Assembly: GCA_015068235.1 (NCBI GenBank)
Contig: SVKY01000009.1
Location: 1-53,985 of the forward strand
From: Oscillospiraceae bacterium
GTDB lineage: Bacteria > Bacillota > Clostridia > Oscillospirales > Oscillospiraceae
DNA: 53,985 bases
Reading direction: 5' to 3'
Both the position numbers and the translations under genes were made by a program. Positions 35,936 to 44,175 of this stretch are shown in pieces; positions within the stretch are counted from its first letter, which is position 1, and every line of letters starts with the position of its first letter. The notes beneath the pieces were generated by a model. That model had not been told where the DNA came from, searched no databases, and worked only from the letters and a program-made list of their open reading frames with translations.

Positions 35936-35970
35936 ATAAAAAGCTCCCCCCCCCGATCCGGGAGGGAGTT
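35936..35970 (-). terminator. GC-rich terminator before the operon promoter
   Basis: On the minus strand CTCCCTCCC...GGGGGGGGAG forms a hairpin (one G:U) followed by CTTTTT. It should insulate the operon promoter from upstream transcription. Confidence 0.75.
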
Positions 35971-36081
35971 GGTTTATATTTCGCTTACGCCACAGCGCAA
36001 ATTACTTTGCCTTGATCGCTGCCTGTACTGCTACGGCCGTTCTGCATTATGAAAAAGCCCGAAAACCCTTGATTTTTCAAG

Positions 36082-36115
36082 AAAAACGGGATTCCCGCAC
36101 TTGGCGGAAACCCCG
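36082..36115 (-). terminator. Terminator of the ATPase gene
   Basis: On the minus strand CGGGGTTTCCGC and GCGGGAATCCCG pair imperfectly and are followed by TTTTT. The rest of 35971-36235 holds a 34-codon open frame without start (about 36127-36228) of unknown origin. Confidence 0.65.
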
Positions 36116-36235
36116 TATTACTCAAAGCCATATACTGACTTTCAGGTCAGTCCAGCGGTGGACTCGGCGGAATGCGGAGAACTCGTAGACATACTTTTGA
36201 GTCTTCTCTATGTCGATTGCTGTCCTTCACAGAGG

Positions 36236-37684
36236 TTATTCAATGCCCTTGTATCCGTGCTTCTCGGCATGCCCCAGTAGGTAGAGAAAAGCGAATGCGG
36301 GAATACGGAGCATATTATTACCGGACTTGGTATTATGGACGCCAAAGTCCGCAGCACTCTTAGTTACAACAATCGCAGCTGATGCTTCAGCACACAATTC
36401 AGCAATCGCATCATCGTCCTTAATCGGTGCTCCCTCACGATACTTAACCTCAATTAAGATGTTATATGAATTCGGCTTGTCAACTACGATGTCGATTTCC
36501 TTACCCTTTCGTCCGCCACGATAATAACCCACAGAAGTCGCTTGCTGATAATAGAATGCAGCCACATGCTTATACACAGCAGTTTCAACAATCTTGCCCA
36601 TCTCGATAGGATCCGAAAGAAGTGATTCGTCCATCAAAACAGCATTGCGAATAGCAGCATCTGCAATATATATCTTCGGGCTAGCTTTTAGAATCTTCTT
36701 TCCCGCCATATTGACCGGTAGACTCTGATAAATCAAATTGGCGCTCTCTAAATATTGAATGTAATTTTCTACAGTAGGTCTGGATACGCCACTCAATTCC
36801 TTTGCGATTGCTTCAATGGAAACAATCTCGGAAGATACATTGCACAGATACAGAAAAATACGTTCCAGCTCTGTTGCGTTTCTTAGATTATAGAGAGAAG
36901 GAAGATCGCGCTTGAGAACCTTATCTACTACATCCTCGCGCATAATCTGTTGAGCAATAATATCATTATCAGACAATGCTAGTTCCGGAAATCCGCCAAT
37001 CTGCAAATAGCGATTAAAATGCTTTTGCACCTTCTGAAGCTGCATCATAATACGAGAACGTTCCGGTTGCGTCATGTGGAGCATTTGAGTCATCTTTAAT
37101 GTTTCGGGAAGCCGAGGCCTATCCAATTCTAGCAACTCACAATATTCATAAAAAGACATAGTTGGAACCTGAATAACAGTCCAGCGACCGGCGCCACTTT
37201 CTTGATTTCCTTTTATCAGCGCAGGACTTGCAGAACCGGTTGCCACAACGTTTGTGTCGGGCTGCATATCATAAATCGTCTTCAACCACTTGTCCCACTC
37301 TTGTGCGTACTGGATTTCGTCAAAAAAATAGTACACATCCTGGTCAGCGTAAATATTTTCGTGATATGTTTCTAAAACATCGTTTATACCACTGAGCTTC
37401 AGCATAGGGTGATCCATAGAAATAAATACGATTTTCTCCGGCGAGATACCTCTTTTGAGCAGTGTGTCGATCATTTGGTACTGTATAGTAGTCTTGCCGA
37501 CACGCCGGGTTCCGGTAAGAACGACGATCCGGCGTAAATCAATTTGGTTCAAGCGCTTCATTGCCTCATGGAACGCAAATCTTTTATATGTCTTAGTCAT
37601 CTTTGGGTTAACTGCACCGGTCTTCCACCAGGGATTGAATGCAGTCAACACCTTCAAAATACCTTCTTTGCTGGTAATCGCCAT
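36236..37684 (-). CDS. AAA ATPase with DUF4143-like C-terminal domain
   Basis: About 482 residues from the ATG at 37684, set by GGAGG 8 bases upstream; the ATG at 37699 overlaps the ribosome site. Walker A is [11 protein letters not shown] (near residue 60), Walker [17 protein letters not shown] (near 115). A winged-helix region follows ([18 protein letters not shown]), then a DUF4143-like end with a nuclease-like GKEIDIVV...LIEVKY pattern. This family is very common in gut Firmicutes and often sits in mobile or defence regions; its activity is poorly known. It has its own consensus promoter and terminator and lies just after a truncated recombinase. Confidence 0.88.
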   Translation of the reverse strand: MAITSKEGILKVLTAFNPWWKTGAVNPKMTKTYKRFAFHEAMKRLNQIDLRRIVVLTGTRRVGKTTIQYQMIDTLLKRGISPEKIVFISMDHPMLKLSGINDVLETYHENIYADQDVYYFFDEIQYAQEWDKWLKTIYDMQPDTNVVATGSASPALIKGNQESGAGRWTVIQVPTMSFYEYCELLELDRPRLPETLKMTQMLHMTQPERSRIMMQLQKVQKHFNRYLQIGGFPELALSDNDIIAQQIMREDVVDKVLKRDLPSLYNLRNATELERIFLYLCNVSSEIVSIEAIAKELSGVSRPTVENYIQYLESANLIYQSLPVNMAGKKILKASPKIYIADAAIRNAVLMDESLLSDPIEMGKIVETAVYKHVAAFYYQQATSVGYYRGGRKGKEIDIVVDKPNSYNILIEVKYREGAPIKDDDAIAELCAEASAAIVVTKSAADFGVHNTKSGNNMLRIPAFAFLYLLGHAEKHGYKGIE

Positions 37685-38244
37685 GTCAAGCACCTCCATT
37701 TACTAAGATTATAACGCTTACTTTCATTATTGTCAACAAATATTATAAGTATACTTTGAATATCCGCAGCAAATTTGAAAGTTAGCACATTTAATATCAA
37801 TAACGGCGTACTGCTCCAAATAATCAAATGCTGTCCAAGCATTGTCTTTGCTCCGCGTGGGCTTGGGCAGGCATTCAATATGCCTCTTATTTCAGAAAGG
37901 CATACCTCTACCCCGTACTCCTTCAATGCTCGTGTGTATTGCAAGGTATCTACAGTATTGCGAGCAAATCTGGAGACCTCACGAGTGATGATCATGTTAA
38001 ATCTTCTTGCCTTTGCATCCCGAATCATCTTCATAAATTGAGGACGCTTTTCGGCAGAAGTGCCTGTAATACCCTCGTCAATATAGCTGTCTACCAGTGT
38101 CCATTCCGGTCTGGCCGCTAAGATCGGACGGTACCATTCCACCTGGTTTTCAAGTGCTGAAAGCTGGGCATCGTGTTCGGTGGAAACACGGGCATATATG
38201 ACTACATTACGCTTCTGAAAGTCGGAGTTTAGTCCGTACATCAT
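37654..38244 (-). pseudogene. Truncated large serine recombinase
   Basis: The first 125 or so residues are an intact serine-recombinase catalytic domain: [18 protein letters not shown] with the nucleophile Ser, DEGITGTS, and [20 protein letters not shown]. After KEYGVEV the frame runs into unrelated sequence ([17 protein letters not shown]...) and stops inside the next gene, so the Recombinase, zinc-ribbon and coiled-coil parts needed for integration are missing. Its ATG overlaps the preceding small gene's stop (ATGATG/TGA). It is the scar of an integrative element. Confidence 0.85.
37708..37736 (-). promoter_or_regulatory. Perfect consensus promoter of the ATPase gene
   Basis: Minus strand TTGACA (37731-37736), exactly 17 bases, TATAAT (37708-37713). 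Transcription would start near 37701, leaving a leader of about 17 bases before the ATG. It lies within the tail of the broken recombinase. Confidence 0.92.
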
Positions 38245-38435
38245 ATATAATTCTCCTTCCTTGGCGGTGCATTTGTGTAACAGCTCGCAAAGGCGGCTCC
38301 GTCTACAACATCCACATAATCATTCAGAATGTTCCGAAAAATAAAATCGGGAATAAGACCGTCCTTGCAGAGCTTTTCGATCAGTTTCAAGGCAGCAAAG
38401 CATTCGTTGCTGCTTTCAATGCCGATTTTACTCAT
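38241..38435 (-). CDS. Small recombinase-associated protein
   Basis: 64 residues from the ATG at 38435 behind AAAGGAG; a longer frame to 38537 overlaps the neighbour fully. Sequence ([20 protein letters not shown]...) is helical with no motif I can name. It overlaps the zinc protein upstream by 8 bases and the recombinase downstream by 4, a coupled cassette typical of integrative-element recombination modules. Confidence 0.65.
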   Translation of the reverse strand: MSKIGIESSNECFAALKLIEKLCKDGLIPDFIFRNILNDYVDVVDGAAFASCYTNAPPRKENYI

Positions 38436-38673
38436 CTCGGTCTCCTTTCGCAAAGGTACGAATCTTCTTCCGTACATTTGACACCGGCCACACATAAAAA
38501 TCGTAGTCTCTACGGTGTCCGCATATTGTACAAACATCTTTTACGGTCTGTGTCATATCCACACGCTTAATTCTGCGATCCGGCATATTGTAATAGATTG
38601 ATGCACAGACGGCACACAGGCATAACTCCATTTCACCAGGGTGTGGTTTTCTTTCAGCATTTTCAATCAACAC
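38428..38673 (-). CDS. Small zinc-binding protein
   Basis: About 81 residues. GTG at 38673 fits a ribosome site (GGGAG, 8 bases); ATG at 38688 would have none. Two Cys pairs, CLCAVC and CTICG, about 30 residues apart, suggest a zinc knuckle. Part of the sigma-like/recombinase cassette; function unknown. Confidence 0.65.
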   Translation of the reverse strand: MLIENAERKPHPGEMELCLCAVCASIYYNMPDRRIKRVDMTQTVKDVCTICGHRRDYDFYVWPVSNVRKKIRTFAKGDRDE

Positions 38674-38750
38674 TATCTCATCTCCCATCAGTTAGTAGAG
38701 AAAAATTCTCTTCAAGTGGTAGGCAGCGAGAATTCCGTTTTTTTCGGGTT

Positions 38751-39227
38751 TTATTGAAAATATTTTTTTATTCTTTTGATTTTTTCCCAAACCGTAGAGA
38801 TTCCCTTCCTCTGAATAGCAGCAATCTCGCTGATGTTGAGTTCATCTATTACAATCATCGTGAGCAATTCCTTGTCCTTATCCGACAATGCCATCAGCTT
38901 TGCATACAGAGCTTCACTCTCGATTGTCTCAATCCATGCAAATCTTCCACACGCAAGAGAGTACGAATCCATACACGACAGCTCAGTCAAAAATTTGCCA
39001 TAGAGTGCAGATTTACTGCTGTCATCTTCTTCTGCATCATCGCAATATTTTCCAACAAAAGCTTGTTCATGTATTGCAATTATTCTTTTACGCCGAAATT
39101 CGTTCATATCATACTCATACATGTCTTGAACTGCTTCTTCCGACATCCCGGCTTCGACATATTCTTTTCTGAGGCGAGCCCATTCTGCCTCGAATCTCTT
39201 TTTTTCTAAGCCATAGTTAAATCCCAT
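38751..39227 (-). CDS. Sigma-70-like small regulator of an integrative element
   Basis: 158 residues. The C-terminal 50 residues form a sigma region 4-like helix-turn-helix (LSDKDKELLTMIVIDELNIS, then EIAAIQRKGISTVWEKIKRI). The N-terminal half is charged and helical. Similar small sigma-like proteins regulate excision genes in Tn916-type elements, and here it heads a cassette ending in a recombinase. Its ribosome site GGAG lies within a stem (39232-39281), so translation is probably controlled by the upstream 11-codon leader. Confidence 0.78.
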   Translation of the reverse strand: MGFNYGLEKKRFEAEWARLRKEYVEAGMSEEAVQDMYEYDMNEFRRKRIIAIHEQAFVGKYCDDAEEDDSSKSALYGKFLTELSCMDSYSLACGRFAWIETIESEALYAKLMALSDKDKELLTMIVIDELNISEIAAIQRKGISTVWEKIKRIKKYFQ

Positions 39228-39231
39228 TGTT

Positions 39232-39281
39232 GTAATCTCCTTTTTTGAATTTTGTTTTTGGGGACAAAATTCGGAGATTAC
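39232..39281 (-). promoter_or_regulatory. Hairpin sequestering the ribosome site of the sigma-like gene
   Basis: On the minus strand GTAATCTCC (39273-39281) pairs with GGAGATTAC (39232-39240), and inside it GAATTTTG pairs with CAAAATTC; a six-base A bulge separates the two helices. The second arm contains the GGAG that serves the ATG at 39227. The leader-peptide stop codon is in the first arm, so a ribosome paused there would open the stem. Confidence 0.8.
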
Positions 39282-39313
39282 GGGTATTTGGCTATATACG
39301 ACTGAAAGCTCAT
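39278..39313 (-). CDS. 11-codon leader peptide MSFQSYIAKYP
   Basis: ATG at 39311-39313 with GGAAAGG 7 bases upstream, 11 codons, and TAA at 39278-39280 inside the RBS-sequestering stem. Its size and placement match translation-attenuation leaders such as those of erm and cat genes. The leader's own start lies in alternative pairings (39309-39317 with 39365-39373). Confidence 0.7.
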   Translation of the reverse strand: MSFQSYIAKYP

Positions 39314-39373
39314 GGTTATTCCTTTCCGCCTGTGCGGAAGGTGCCGGGAAACAGTGGGTTCCTCACCATGAGC
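39309..39373 (-). promoter_or_regulatory. Upstream leader hairpins around the leader-peptide start
   Basis: GCTCATGGT (39309-39317) and ACCATGAGC (39365-39373) are perfect 9-base arms enclosing the leader start codon, and a nested hairpin pairs its GGAAAGG with CCTTCCG. Further upstream (39374-39480) the minus strand reads GGGTACCC, GCGCCC and T-rich runs reminiscent, from memory, of leaders before ribosome-protection tet genes. Confidence 0.55.
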
Positions 39374-39497
39374 CTGAAAAGGGCGCAAAAAGATAAGGGT
39401 ACCCATACTGCCTTTTTGAGAAAAAAGCAATATCTGTATCCTCAGCCCTTAATGCATATCAGGCTTTCGATATTTTTTGAAAGCCTTGTCGGAAAGC

Positions 39498-39552
39498 AAA
39501 AAGCCGCCGACAAGGCAGAGTTCAACTAAAAGAACTCTGTCTTGCCGGCGGC
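39498..39552 (-). terminator. Strong terminator of the LexA-like operon
   Basis: A 21-bp stem with one G:U-type mismatch (39503-39523 with 39532-39552), 8-base loop, then CTTTTT on the minus strand. Bases 39553-39667 upstream of it hold only very short open frames. Confidence 0.9.
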
Positions 39553-39667
39553 CTCTCATGTAATATATCTGGCATAACCGTCCGGAATATTCAAGGTATG
39601 TGACCTGGAGATGGATTTACGCAGCCTGTTTCATCTCAACCATTCCGTCGTTATACCGCATTCATTT

Positions 39668-39874
39668 TTAACCTGTTTGCAGTTGCTCCTGATTTCGGGG
39701 AGCGTAAAGGTCGATTGTGTCGTGACGGCGACCTTTGATCCGTCTGATCATGGTTGTCTCACAATGCCTGCATTGTACTTTGATTGTTCCGTTGGAGTCT
39801 TTATACCCCACAACAATCTTGCCGCAATTGGGACAATACCAAGAGAACGATACCCATAGTTCCTGCTCATTCAT
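39668..39874 (-). CDS. Small zinc-ribbon protein
   Basis: 68 residues with YCPNCGK and QCRHCET, two CxxC pairs 18 residues apart that should bind zinc, then a basic stretch IRRIKGRRHD. AAAGGAG lies 10 bases before the ATG. It follows the LexA-like gene by 37 bases and shares its terminator. Possibly a nucleic-acid-binding accessory protein of the mobile element. Confidence 0.72.
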   Translation of the reverse strand: MNEQELWVSFSWYCPNCGKIVVGYKDSNGTIKVQCRHCETTMIRRIKGRRHDTIDLYAPRNQEQLQTG

Positions 39875-39911
39875 CGTAGTTCATTCTCCTTTACAAATAA
39901 GATCGTTCTGA

Positions 39912-40532
39912 CTATTTCATTGCCTTAATAATGTGTGTGACTACCCCCTGTACCTCAAGCTCGTTTACAAGAATTTGCTTGCCGGGATACTCCTTCCGGT
40001 TTTCGTATTTTAGCACGGCACAACCGGACTCTATGTCGATTCCGGCAAAAGTTTTCAATGTATTCTGTCTCTCCCCGTCGAGAGCGACTACCACATCGCC
40101 GACAGCCGCCGTATGCTGTCGGTGGATCAACAAAAGATCGTTTTCTGCAATTCCGACATCCACCATGGAGTCACCTTCGGCTCGGAGCATATAGCAGTCC
40201 TGTCCGTTTCCGAAAACAGAAACCGGAAGACTGATGTATTCTTCAATACATTCCTCCTCTAACTCCGGATTGCCGCAGCGTATGGAACCCACGATGGGAG
40301 CAGAAAAATAGCCGGAAATGCACTTGCCGGTCTGTGGTGTTGTGATGGTACTTCCGTCATAGGCAATGATGCCCCGTTCATTCATGTCCACAAGATAGCG
40401 GTATGCCGTGGTCTTGGCAATGCCAACAGCCTTTGCCACATCATTGACAGAAGGGGATCTCCTCTCGGATCTGAAATAGTCGTTTACAAAGGCATGAATC
40501 TCTTTCATCAACTCCGGATCCTTGTACCTCAT
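39912..40532 (-). CDS. LexA/UmuD-family self-cleaving repressor
   Basis: 206 residues from the ATG at 40532 (a GTG at 40541 is possible). The N-terminal winged helix (SPSVNDVAKAVGIAKTTAYRYL) binds DNA. The S24 peptidase part has a cleavage site SIRCG-NP (Cys86-Gly87; LexA usually has Ala-Gly, UmuD has Cys-Gly), nucleophile Ser122 in EGDSMVD, and Lys160. Damage-activated RecA would trigger self-cleavage. A palindrome just downstream of its promoter is the likely auto-operator. It probably controls this mobile region rather than the whole SOS response; the chromosome should have its own LexA. Confidence 0.87.
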   Translation of the reverse strand: MRYKDPELMKEIHAFVNDYFRSERRSPSVNDVAKAVGIAKTTAYRYLVDMNERGIIAYDGSTITTPQTGKCISGYFSAPIVGSIRCGNPELEEECIEEYISLPVSVFGNGQDCYMLRAEGDSMVDVGIAENDLLLIHRQHTAAVGDVVVALDGERQNTLKTFAGIDIESGCAVLKYENRKEYPGKQILVNELEVQGVVTHIIKAMK

Positions 40533-40550
40533 AACTACCACTCACTTTCT

Positions 40551-40573
40551 ATCAGGAACGATTTGTTCCTGAT
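40551..40573. promoter_or_regulatory. Palindromic auto-operator of the LexA-like repressor
   Basis: ATCAGGAAC (40551-40559), 5 bases, GTTCCTGAT (40565-40573): perfect 9-base arms located between the -10 box and the start codon. It does not match the GAAC-4-GTTC Bacillus LexA box exactly (spacing is 5), so it may be specific to this repressor. Confidence 0.82.
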
Positions 40574-40579
40574 AGATTT

Positions 40580-40607
40580 ATTATACACACTTTTCCTCAA
40601 ATTGCAA
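40580..40607 (-). promoter_or_regulatory. Promoter of the LexA-like gene
   Basis: Minus strand TTGCAA (40602-40607), 16 bases, TATAAT (40580-40585). The operator follows 6 bases after the -10. Confidence 0.85.
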
Positions 40608-40620
40608 CATCTTTTTTCAA

Positions 40621-40657
40621 AAAAATAAACGAGGCGTCGAACCTAATCGACACCTCG
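40621..40657 (-). terminator. Terminator of the restriction-modification operon
   Basis: On the minus strand CGAGGTGTCGA and TCGACGCCTCG pair (one G:U) around TTAGGT, followed by TTTATTTTT. Confidence 0.88.
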
Positions 40658-40777
40658 TCAATCATAGCTCCATATCTCGGATAGTATAAGGGAGTCACAT
40701 ATACCGTCCGCTACTATACGGAAGTGTTTTGTCATGCCGGAGACCTTGTTGCAAGTCGCCATTAGATTTGACACTTA

Positions 40778-40882
40778 CTAATATCCTAATATACCAAGAA
40801 GCGAGTCATCATTTTCAATCCATTCGCTAACTTCAATTACTCGATACTTCGTTTTAGTATCTCGAATAACCTCAGCACAAAA
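40778..40882 (-). pseudogene. Start-less gene fragment after Res
   Basis: An open frame of about 34 codons (AEVIRDTKTKYRVIEVSEWI then ENDDSLLGILGY) in the same frame as Res but behind two stops and without a start or ribosome site. Residue composition is protein-like, so it is probably the tail of a lost gene. The rest of 40658-40885 shows nothing clear. Confidence 0.35.
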
Positions 40883-40885
40883 TCA

Positions 40886-43800
40886 TTATATCCCGATTTT
40901 GATCTCATTCCAATTCGTGGCAACCTGAAGGCGGACATCTTCTCCGAGAGCTTCGAAGTGGCGTTTGCCGCAGCGGATTTTGAGCTGCTCACGGTTACGC
41001 AGATCCATAAAAATGTCGGTGCTACCCTTGGTTTCTAAGACGAAATATAGCTTTTCTTCACCGTTCTTAGTCAGGTATACTGCCCAGTCGGGGTTGTAGG
41101 AGCCGATGGGGGTGTCGATTTTGAAACGGCTGGGGATCTTGAAGAACAGCTTCACATCCGGGTCATTGTCCAGCGCAAGGGCGAAGGGCCGTTCTACAGA
41201 GCTGCTGTCGTATACCACATAGTCGTATACACTGTGCTCTACCTTTACGGCATTTCGATCCAAATTTGCAACCAGCTCATCTACGCCAAAGATTTCCTGT
41301 GCATAGTACTCTTGCCCGTCCAGCTTGATATAGCTGATACCATCAATGGCTAAAGCGTGGCGTTGATCCCGGATGCTCTGAATGGCTCTCTCCATGAATG
41401 CCTCCGGATTATTCAGGAAATCTTGCATTCTTCCGCTTTCCACCAGAATTCGATTGACTGTAGCAGGGGTCAACAATGCTGCGTCACTGATCGCGGTCAG
41501 AATATCGGGGAGGCTCTGATAGGAATCCGCAATGTCTGTGGTACGCATTTCACGCTCTACATGATGCACACCGGCTCTCTCAATGCGGATATCTGCAGTC
41601 TGAGAGATAATCCGTGCCTTCGGAATCGAGGGCATTTCCTGCAATGCTTTTACACAGTTTTCAACCAGTCGATCCGTGTCAATGTCGACTCGGTAGGCTG
41701 TTTTCTGTTTGATCTTCTTCCAAAGCTCCAGGAATTCCGGCGAAACCATAACCTGCTTGTTCAGGCGAACCACCACATCACGAGAAGCATCCCGGATGGA
41801 CGGCCTGCGATCTGCCTTGGCAATAATCTGCTCAAAACGGCCTCTGGCTGCCTCATATTTCTTAGGCAAGTCCAAGGTGCCGCTTTTCAGTGCAGCCTTC
41901 ATGGTGTCCTGAATCTTGCCGGACTTGCTGATATAGCCCTTCTTCTCAAAATGCTCCATCAGCTCCTGTGCCTCATCATAGGTGACCTTCTTTTCCTCGG
42001 TCACAACTTTGGTATAGGTTAATTCGGAATTATGAATTCGGAATTCGGAATTATTTCCCAATACTGCAGTTGCAGCCCTCTCTACAACCTCCGGCTGCTC
42101 CTCCATTATACGACGAAGGGTGTCTAATTCGGAATTCGGAATGCAGAAAGCGGAATTTTCCGTAATTCCGGAATGATCCGAATCACTATTGAATTCCGAA
42201 TTCCTAATTCCGCATTCCGCATTCAAGAGGATTGCTTTTGCCTGCTCCTGCGTTACTGCCTGTCTGACCTCTTTGCGTTCCTCGTAGACCATACCGGAGA
42301 ATAGACCGATCTGCAGAACACCGAACTTCATGCCGGTATCGTCCTCAATTTCACGCTGGAGGGTTTCGGCAAAGTCTGCAAAGCTTTCGTTTGCCATGAC
42401 ATGAAGAATGTTGATGTTCTTATCCTCCACTCGTTCGCCGTCCTGATTGACACACAGGCGCAGACCACGCCCTACCTTCTGGCGGCAGGTGAAGGTGGAT
42501 TTCTGCTCGATCAAGGTGCAGACTTGGAATACATTGGGGTTGTCCCAGCCCTCTTTCAGTGCAGAGTGGGAGAAAATGAAGCGGAGGGGAGAAGCAAAGC
42601 TGAGCAGCTTCTCTTTATCACGCATGATGGTATTATAGGTATCATCATCGGCAGCGGTGTCGCCCTTGGTGTCCTTCAAGCGGCCCTTCTTATCCTGAGA
42701 GAAATATCCGTTATGTGCAGCGGAAACATCCGGGGAGAAACGCTCCCGAAGGGGTGCATACTTGGGCTTTGCAATCAGTTCCAAATAGCATTCCTCAAAC
42801 ATTTTGGCGTAAATACCGGGACTTCCATCCTCGTGGCGATAACGGTCAACCTTGTCAATAAAGAACAGGGATAGCACCTTGATTCCCTTATCCGTGTAGC
42901 GAAGCTCTTTGTCTAAATGTGCCTCAACGGTGCGGCGAATCTGTGCCCGTTTGACCACATGATCGTCAATATCTCCGATTGCTTTTCCTAAAGCTACCTC
43001 TTCTGTATTGCCAAACTCGATGTGCTCAAATTCCGGTGTGCAGTCGATCCCTGCAATGGTATAGCCTTCGTAGAGTTCTCTCTGACCGGAAAGTAAATAT
43101 AGGTCGTCACCGGGCTTCACAGTGATGGTTTTTCGGCTGACAACGCCGTTTTTCTTAATATCAATTTCCACCTTGGCACGGAAGCCTTTATCATTGGATA
43201 CGGAAAGCAGACGCACATATGCCTGATTAAAGCCACCGGATACTTGGTTGGAGGATACGGAAATCTGCTTGACCAATCCCATTTGATAGGCATCCACCGG
43301 GGTCAGACGGTAAAGCAGATTGATTCTCTCTCGGTGGGTTGCGGAATAACGCAGGACACACAGGGGATTCAGGGATGCAATGGCTTCCTTGGATTTAGGC
43401 GTGTTGTCTACACTCTGAGGCTCATCGATGATGACGATGGGATGGGTATCCTGAATATACCGCATAGCACTGTCTCCGTTGAGCCTGTCCTGTGCCTGAT
43501 TGATCACATTCTCCGCTTTCTTAAAGGCGTCGATATTGATAATCATGATCTCAATATTCGTGCTGGTAGCAAACTGCCGCACATCAGATAGCTTTGCAGA
43601 GTTATAGATGAAATAACGGCAAGGAACATTGTCATATTGCAGTCCGAAATGCTCCTGTGTCACTTGGAAGGACTTGTATACACCCTCACGAATTGCCACA
43701 GAGGGAACAACAATAATGAACTTGGTAAAACCGTACTTGCGGTTCAGTTCAAAAATGGTCTTGGTGTAAACATAGGTCTTTCCGGTGCCGGTTTCCATCT

Positions 43801-44134
43801 CAATACAAAACTGAGGAAATTCGGAATGCGGAATTCGGAATGCGGAATTGCCTAATTTGCTGTCTAATTCCGAATTCCGCATTCCTAATTCCGAATTCAA
43901 CCTTAATTCCGTCAAAGGCAGATTGTTCCGCTTCTGCACCGTGTGCATATTCTGCTCCAAGGTTTCAGAGTCGATATGTAAAACATTGCCGAAGCCAAGA
44001 TCATTCATCATCCGAGTCTGATCGTCGTTGTCCACAGAAAACGTGCTGTGCGTATTCTCTTGTCCCATAAACAGATCTACAACGGCATTCGTCGCATCTG
44101 TTTGGAAATCCTGATTTTTGAATTTAAGCTTCAT
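40886..44134 (-). CDS. Type III restriction enzyme, Res subunit
   Basis: 1082 residues. Superfamily 2 translocase: Walker A METGTGKTYV (about 113-122), motif II IIDEPQSVD, and motifs V/VI EGWDNPNVFQVCTLIEQKS and RQKVGRGLRLCV. The C terminus has a nuclease core PDWAVYL...FVLETKGS (PD-ExK). In type III systems Res with Mod cleaves DNA after ATP-driven sliding between unmethylated sites. Three in-frame palindromic repeat insertions are present (about residues 80-106, 636-672 and 695-705). The start codon at 44134 abuts an AATTCATAATTC repeat and has no visible Shine-Dalgarno. Confidence 0.93.
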   Translation of the reverse strand: MKLKFKNQDFQTDATNAVVDLFMGQENTHSTFSVDNDDQTRMMNDLGFGNVLHIDSETLEQNMHTVQKRNNLPLTELRLNSELGMRNSELDSKLGNSAFRIPHSEFPQFCIEMETGTGKTYVYTKTIFELNRKYGFTKFIIVVPSVAIREGVYKSFQVTQEHFGLQYDNVPCRYFIYNSAKLSDVRQFATSTNIEIMIINIDAFKKAENVINQAQDRLNGDSAMRYIQDTHPIVIIDEPQSVDNTPKSKEAIASLNPLCVLRYSATHRERINLLYRLTPVDAYQMGLVKQISVSSNQVSGGFNQAYVRLLSVSNDKGFRAKVEIDIKKNGVVSRKTITVKPGDDLYLLSGQRELYEGYTIAGIDCTPEFEHIEFGNTEEVALGKAIGDIDDHVVKRAQIRRTVEAHLDKELRYTDKGIKVLSLFFIDKVDRYRHEDGSPGIYAKMFEECYLELIAKPKYAPLRERFSPDVSAAHNGYFSQDKKGRLKDTKGDTAADDDTYNTIMRDKEKLLSFASPLRFIFSHSALKEGWDNPNVFQVCTLIEQKSTFTCRQKVGRGLRLCVNQDGERVEDKNINILHVMANESFADFAETLQREIEDDTGMKFGVLQIGLFSGMVYEERKEVRQAVTQEQAKAILLNAECGIRNSEFNSDSDHSGITENSAFCIPNSELDTLRRIMEEQPEVVERAATAVLGNNSEFRIHNSELTYTKVVTEEKKVTYDEAQELMEHFEKKGYISKSGKIQDTMKAALKSGTLDLPKKYEAARGRFEQIIAKADRRPSIRDASRDVVVRLNKQVMVSPEFLELWKKIKQKTAYRVDIDTDRLVENCVKALQEMPSIPKARIISQTADIRIERAGVHHVEREMRTTDIADSYQSLPDILTAISDAALLTPATVNRILVESGRMQDFLNNPEAFMERAIQSIRDQRHALAIDGISYIKLDGQEYYAQEIFGVDELVANLDRNAVKVEHSVYDYVVYDSSSVERPFALALDNDPDVKLFFKIPSRFKIDTPIGSYNPDWAVYLTKNGEEKLYFVLETKGSTDIFMDLRNREQLKIRCGKRHFEALGEDVRLQVATNWNEIKIGI
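42018..42057. repeat. In-frame AATTCCG-type repeat in Res (third site)
   Basis: Array of AATTCGG/AATTATG units; coded residues are NNSEFRIHNSEL on the Res strand. Confidence 0.8.
42126..42226. repeat. In-frame inverted AATTCCG repeat pair in Res (second site)
   Basis: Left arm AATTCGGAATTCGGAATGC and right arm GAATTCCGAATTCCTAATTC can fold back on each other around about 40 bases. Coded residues include NAECGIRNSEF and NSAFCIPNSEL. Confidence 0.82.
43817..43904. repeat. In-frame inverted AATTCCG repeat pair in Res (first site)
   Basis: Arms of about 32 bases (from AATTCGGAATGCGGAATTCG, and its near complement) flank a 16-base spacer. Coded residues are NSELGMRNSELDSKLGNSAF and RIPHSEF, placed just before Walker A. 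Confidence 0.85.
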
Positions 44135-44175
44135 TTAATTCATAATACATAATTCATAATTCACAATTATGCATT
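44133..44175. repeat. AATTCATAATTC repeat between Res and the four-helix gene
   Basis: Units ATTCATAAT, ACATAATTCAT and AATTCACAATTATGCATTC fill the space from the Res start codon to the end of the four-helix-bundle gene. Related repeats bracket the other side of that gene. Confidence 0.8.
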
